DNA of 64,000 nt. Source: Prevotella sp. Its GTDB lineage: Bacteria; Bacteroidota; Bacteroidia; Bacteroidales; Bacteroidaceae. Below the pieces are notes generated by a model. That model ran no database searches. It was given only the letters and a program-made list of their open reading frames with translations, and was not told where the DNA came from. Position numbers and translations under genes: made by a program. Numbering within the stretch: the first letter of the stretch is position 1; every line of letters begins with the position of its first letter. The stretch is taken from contig JAFRPY010000010.1 in the NCBI GenBank assembly GCA_017428925.1, forward strand, positions 1-64,000, in the 5' to 3' direction. Shown here piece by piece: positions 61,812 to 64,000 of the stretch.

Positions 61812-63500
61812 TTATTGTCCGCTGAGGGCATCGCAGAACGACTTGTAGGTGGCCGTGCGCACCCAGTCCTTGCTCTTGGTGTCGATAGACCAGAGTCCCA
61901 CCGGGTTGCTGGTGTCGGCCATGTTGCCCTTACAGATACCTGCCTGCTTGTCGCTTGGAATCTTGCTCAGATATGTCTTGATGACATAGCCATAGAAGTC
62001 GGCCAGCTGCTGGCGCTGATCAGCTGAGATTTTATCTGCTGTCACATTTGTGCCTTCAGCATTCAGATACTTGATATCGAAGTTGGAGAGGCGCACGAGC
62101 TTGCCCGTTGAGGCAAGGTTGTCGAGCAGTTTGTTCAGCGTGGCCACGTTGTCAGCCTGAGCGGTAGCATCCTCGCTGTAGGTGAGGTTTAACTTGGCAT
62201 TGATGCCGTCGATTTTTGCCCCCTTGCTGTCCCAGACGTTTATCCAGTACTTGAGGCTCTCGAATTTCTGCTGGTCTTCGAGTCCACTCTCGCTGATGAA
62301 GAACTTCAGTTCGGCGGCATTGCCATTATGTTTTTCGAATGCTGCACTTGCCACCTGCGACACTTTGGGGGCATAGTTCTCGCTGCCAAGAATGTCTTGC
62401 CAGAAGATTTTCTCGGTGGAATGCTTGAGGTCGTACATGCCGTTGTCTAATACGGCCTTCGTGTCGATGGGTTCGTCGATGAGGTCGAACGACTTGATGC
62501 GGCCATTGTTGATCGACATCAGTCCGTCGCACCATGCGTTGAGCGCATAGTTGATGGTGTCGTTTATCTCCTGTGCGGTCTGTGGACGGTGGTTGTCGGG
62601 ATAGTAGCCTACATCCACCTTCTGGATATAGAGGATGGCAGAAGGGCTGTTCTCGATTCTCAGGAAACCTTCAGTCACACCTTCGGGGCTTTGGGCCTCG
62701 ACCACAATCTTTGTCCACTTTCCGCCCTTGAGTTCCCATTTTCCGTCAGAAGTGCTTCCGTCGATCCTGTTGCCGGAAAAGTTGACATAGAATGATGCGT
62801 TCTTGTCGGCCCTTGCCCAGAAAGTTGCGGTGTATCTGGCGAGTGGGTTCACTTCGAAACCCTCCACGATGTTGACCAATGTCTTTTGACCTATCTTGAG
62901 CGTGTTCTGATTGTCATACTTGGCGATGGATGCGCTTCCGCTTGTCACCGTTCCGGTGTATTTGCCTATGGCCCATTCGTTGAAGTTGACCGATTTTCCT
63001 TCTACGTAGTCGACGGGAATCTCAATCGGTGCGGTGAGGGTGCTGAACCAGTCGTCGGCCTGATTGGCATTGGCCACGATGGGGCTGCCGTAGACATTAT
63101 ACCCGATTTCTTCGACGTGGGCGAGCAGGTCGCTCATGTCGAGAAAGTTCATCACACCCTTGGCGTTGACGATTGTACCTGACATGAGTGATGTTCCGAA
63201 AGCGACATCGTTGAAATTGGTGACGGCGGCTGCATGGGTAAGTTCCTGCTTGTTGAAGTCGGCCACTTTCAGCAATGCTCCGAGCGTCATGTTGGGATAG
63301 GCGGCCTTGTCGATGTAGGTCTTGACAGGAGCCAGGTCCTTGTAGGGCTCAACGATAGACGGATCGGGCTGAGCAGTGAAATTGTCTGTTTCATTATAGT
63401 CTGCACAGGAAGTGAGCGCTACGCTAAATGATAAATGACAAATGATAAATGATAATCCTATCAGGTGTCTGCTTTTTATTTTGGTAATCATAATTTTCAA
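61812..63500 (-). CDS. GH10-like lipoprotein lacking the catalytic nucleophile, with CBM insert
   Basis: 562 residues. Lipoprotein signal with Cys32 (ALTSC); part of the signal (LSFIICHLSFSV) is encoded by repeat DNA. A GH10 barrel is split by a CBM4/9-like insert (about 155-300), the plan of Bacteroidota Xyn10 enzymes. The acid/base Glu343 is present (DLIDEP), but the nucleophile position, normally TELD, reads SNFD (Asn473), and the usual LVWHSQ has become IVANANQ. It is therefore probably a xylan-binding surface protein derived from a xylanase, not an active enzyme. Confidence 0.8.
   Translation of the reverse strand: MKIMITKIKSRHLIGLSFIICHLSFSVALTSCADYNETDNFTAQPDPSIVEPYKDLAPVKTYIDKAAYPNMTLGALLKVADFNKQELTHAAAVTNFNDVAFGTSLMSGTIVNAKGVMNFLDMSDLLAHVEEIGYNVYGSPIVANANQADDWFSTLTAPIEIPVDYVEGKSVNFNEWAIGKYTGTVTSGSASIAKYDNQNTLKIGQKTLVNIVEGFEVNPLARYTATFWARADKNASFYVNFSGNRIDGSTSDGKWELKGGKWTKIVVEAQSPEGVTEGFLRIENSPSAILYIQKVDVGYYPDNHRPQTAQEINDTINYALNAWCDGLMSINNGRIKSFDLIDEPIDTKAVLDNGMYDLKHSTEKIFWQDILGSENYAPKVSQVASAAFEKHNGNAAELKFFISESGLEDQQKFESLKYWINVWDSKGAKIDGINAKLNLTYSEDATAQADNVATLNKLLDNLASTGKLVRLSNFDIKYLNAEGTNVTADKISADQRQQLADFYGYVIKTYLSKIPSDKQAGICKGNMADTSNPVGLWSIDTKSKDWVRTATYKSFCDALSGQ
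63426..63453. repeat. AAATGATAAATGACA-type repeat inside a lipoprotein signal peptide
   Basis: AAATGATAAATGACAAATG, then AATGATAAATGAT: four ATGAYAA-like units in the h-region of the GH10-like lipoprotein signal. Related short repeats (TCAATTTTCAATTATCAAT) occupy the gap at 63491-63520. Confidence 0.8.
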
Positions 63501-63517
63501 TTTTCAATTATCAATGC

Positions 63518-64000
63518 TCAATTTTTCACGTATTTGGGTGTGAAGAATACTTTCTTGTTTGCCTCACGGGTCTGAATGACAAGTGTATCGGTTGAAGATA
63601 CCTGAATGCCATTGTTGGCGAAATTCACATCGTAGGACAAACGGAGAATGTCGCGCTCGTCGGCCTTGACTTCACCTTGCCATTGGTAATCCTTATATTC
63701 AGGCCTGCCGCTTCCTTTTTCGATGAATTCACCGGAACCGGTGGCTGTTACATTCTCATCGTCGCAGGAAATCGTGCACTGGTTTCCATTGAAGGTGAGG
63801 ATCAGATGACAACCGATAGAAGCTCCCGAGTTTCTGAAAGATACTGGGAAAATGGCTTGTGTCATGTTCTTGGTGGTGATGCTGCAAATCTCGTCGTTCT
63901 GGTTCACGGGATTCTCGGTGTAATGCTCAAGGTCTGAGTTGTACAAATCGAAATCCTTGCGTACGATCTTCGTGGTCACTCCATTTTCGGTGACATTGTC
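63518..64000 (-). CDS. Partial DUF1735-like surface binding protein, 3' end only
   Basis: The frame is open to the window edge, so the start lies beyond it. At least 160 residues are seen: beta-rich, with SFRNSGASIGCHLILTFNGN and GSGEFIEKGSGRPEYKDYQWQG, ending NKKVFFTPKYVKN. It looks like the C-terminal part of a DUF1735/DUF5627-type lipoprotein, frequent near SusD in xylan loci. The GTG at 63979 is unlikely to be the true start. Gene order suggests SusC and SusD lie further upstream. Confidence 0.45.
   Translation of the reverse strand, partial: DNVTENGVTTKIVRKDFDLYNSDLEHYTENPVNQNDEICSITTKNMTQAIFPVSFRNSGASIGCHLILTFNGNQCTISCDDENVTATGSGEFIEKGSGRPEYKDYQWQGEVKADERDILRLSYDVNFANNGIQVSSTDTLVIQTREANKKVFFTPKYVKN

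Noticed and set aside
61812-63500. Active GH10 xylanase
   Set aside because: Nucleophile Glu replaced by Asn473 and active-site LVWHSQ altered.

Overview
The window looks like a Prevotella-type member of the Bacteroidota. Promoters follow the Bacteroidota pattern (TTG or TTTG, 18-20 nt, then TAnnTTTG). Gene content also fits: TonB-dependent outer-membrane barrels, DUF3244 and DUF805 proteins, a PorT-like protein, short type-IX-like C-terminal tails, and a xylan-utilisation region rich in CBMs, GH3 and GH30.

Layout. 0-4.5 kb: a 5'-truncated MFS transporter, a GH3 beta-glucosidase, and a TonB-dependent receptor that has lost nearly all of its barrel. 4.7-15.5 kb: a RiPP (ribosomally made, modified peptide) locus. 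It has two GG-leader precursors whose cores carry seven Cys at strict five-residue spacing, a radical SAM/SPASM maturase, a C39-peptidase ABC exporter and two TonB-type barrels. A small DUF3244-like secreted protein heads it, and a TPR-membrane-HTH regulator is divergent to it. 15.8-25.5 kb: mostly housekeeping (NlpC/P60, CapA-like, ribosomal protein L19, a split 5'-nucleotidase, PorT-like, ferredoxin, PAP2-barrel, CPA2 antiporter, small porin). 26.3-29 kb: a large surface protein of four repeated modules.

29-42 kb is a polymorphic-toxin island. A second TPR-membrane-HTH regulator precedes a second DUF3244-like gene, a YD-repeat protein, a sorting-tail protein, and an Rhs protein with an AT-rich phospholipase A2-like tip and an overlapping membrane protein as candidate immunity partner. 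Further downstream lie a REP-associated HUH transposase gene flanked by inverted REP-like repeats, the 5' stub of a truncated yraN, and what looks like an orphan toxin tail overlapping another small membrane protein.

42-56.5 kb: an ExbB-ExbD-ExbD-TonB-PstS-TPR operon, an aminotransferase, lptF-ribBA, a START-like protein, tRNA-Met(CAT), and a pair made of a DUF6057-type membrane protein and a beta-propeller lipoprotein with a haem-c motif. 56.7-64 kb: part of a xylan utilisation locus (GH30, DUF3857 fragment, duplicated-CBM protein, a GH10-like lipoprotein lacking the catalytic nucleophile, and a partial binding protein running off the window).

The most noteworthy items are the heptacysteine-repeat RiPP system, the Rhs-PLA2 island with its orphan module and RAYT insertion, and two lipoproteins whose signal peptides are encoded by dispersed intergenic repeat DNA. 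All function calls come from reading the sequence; no database search was run.
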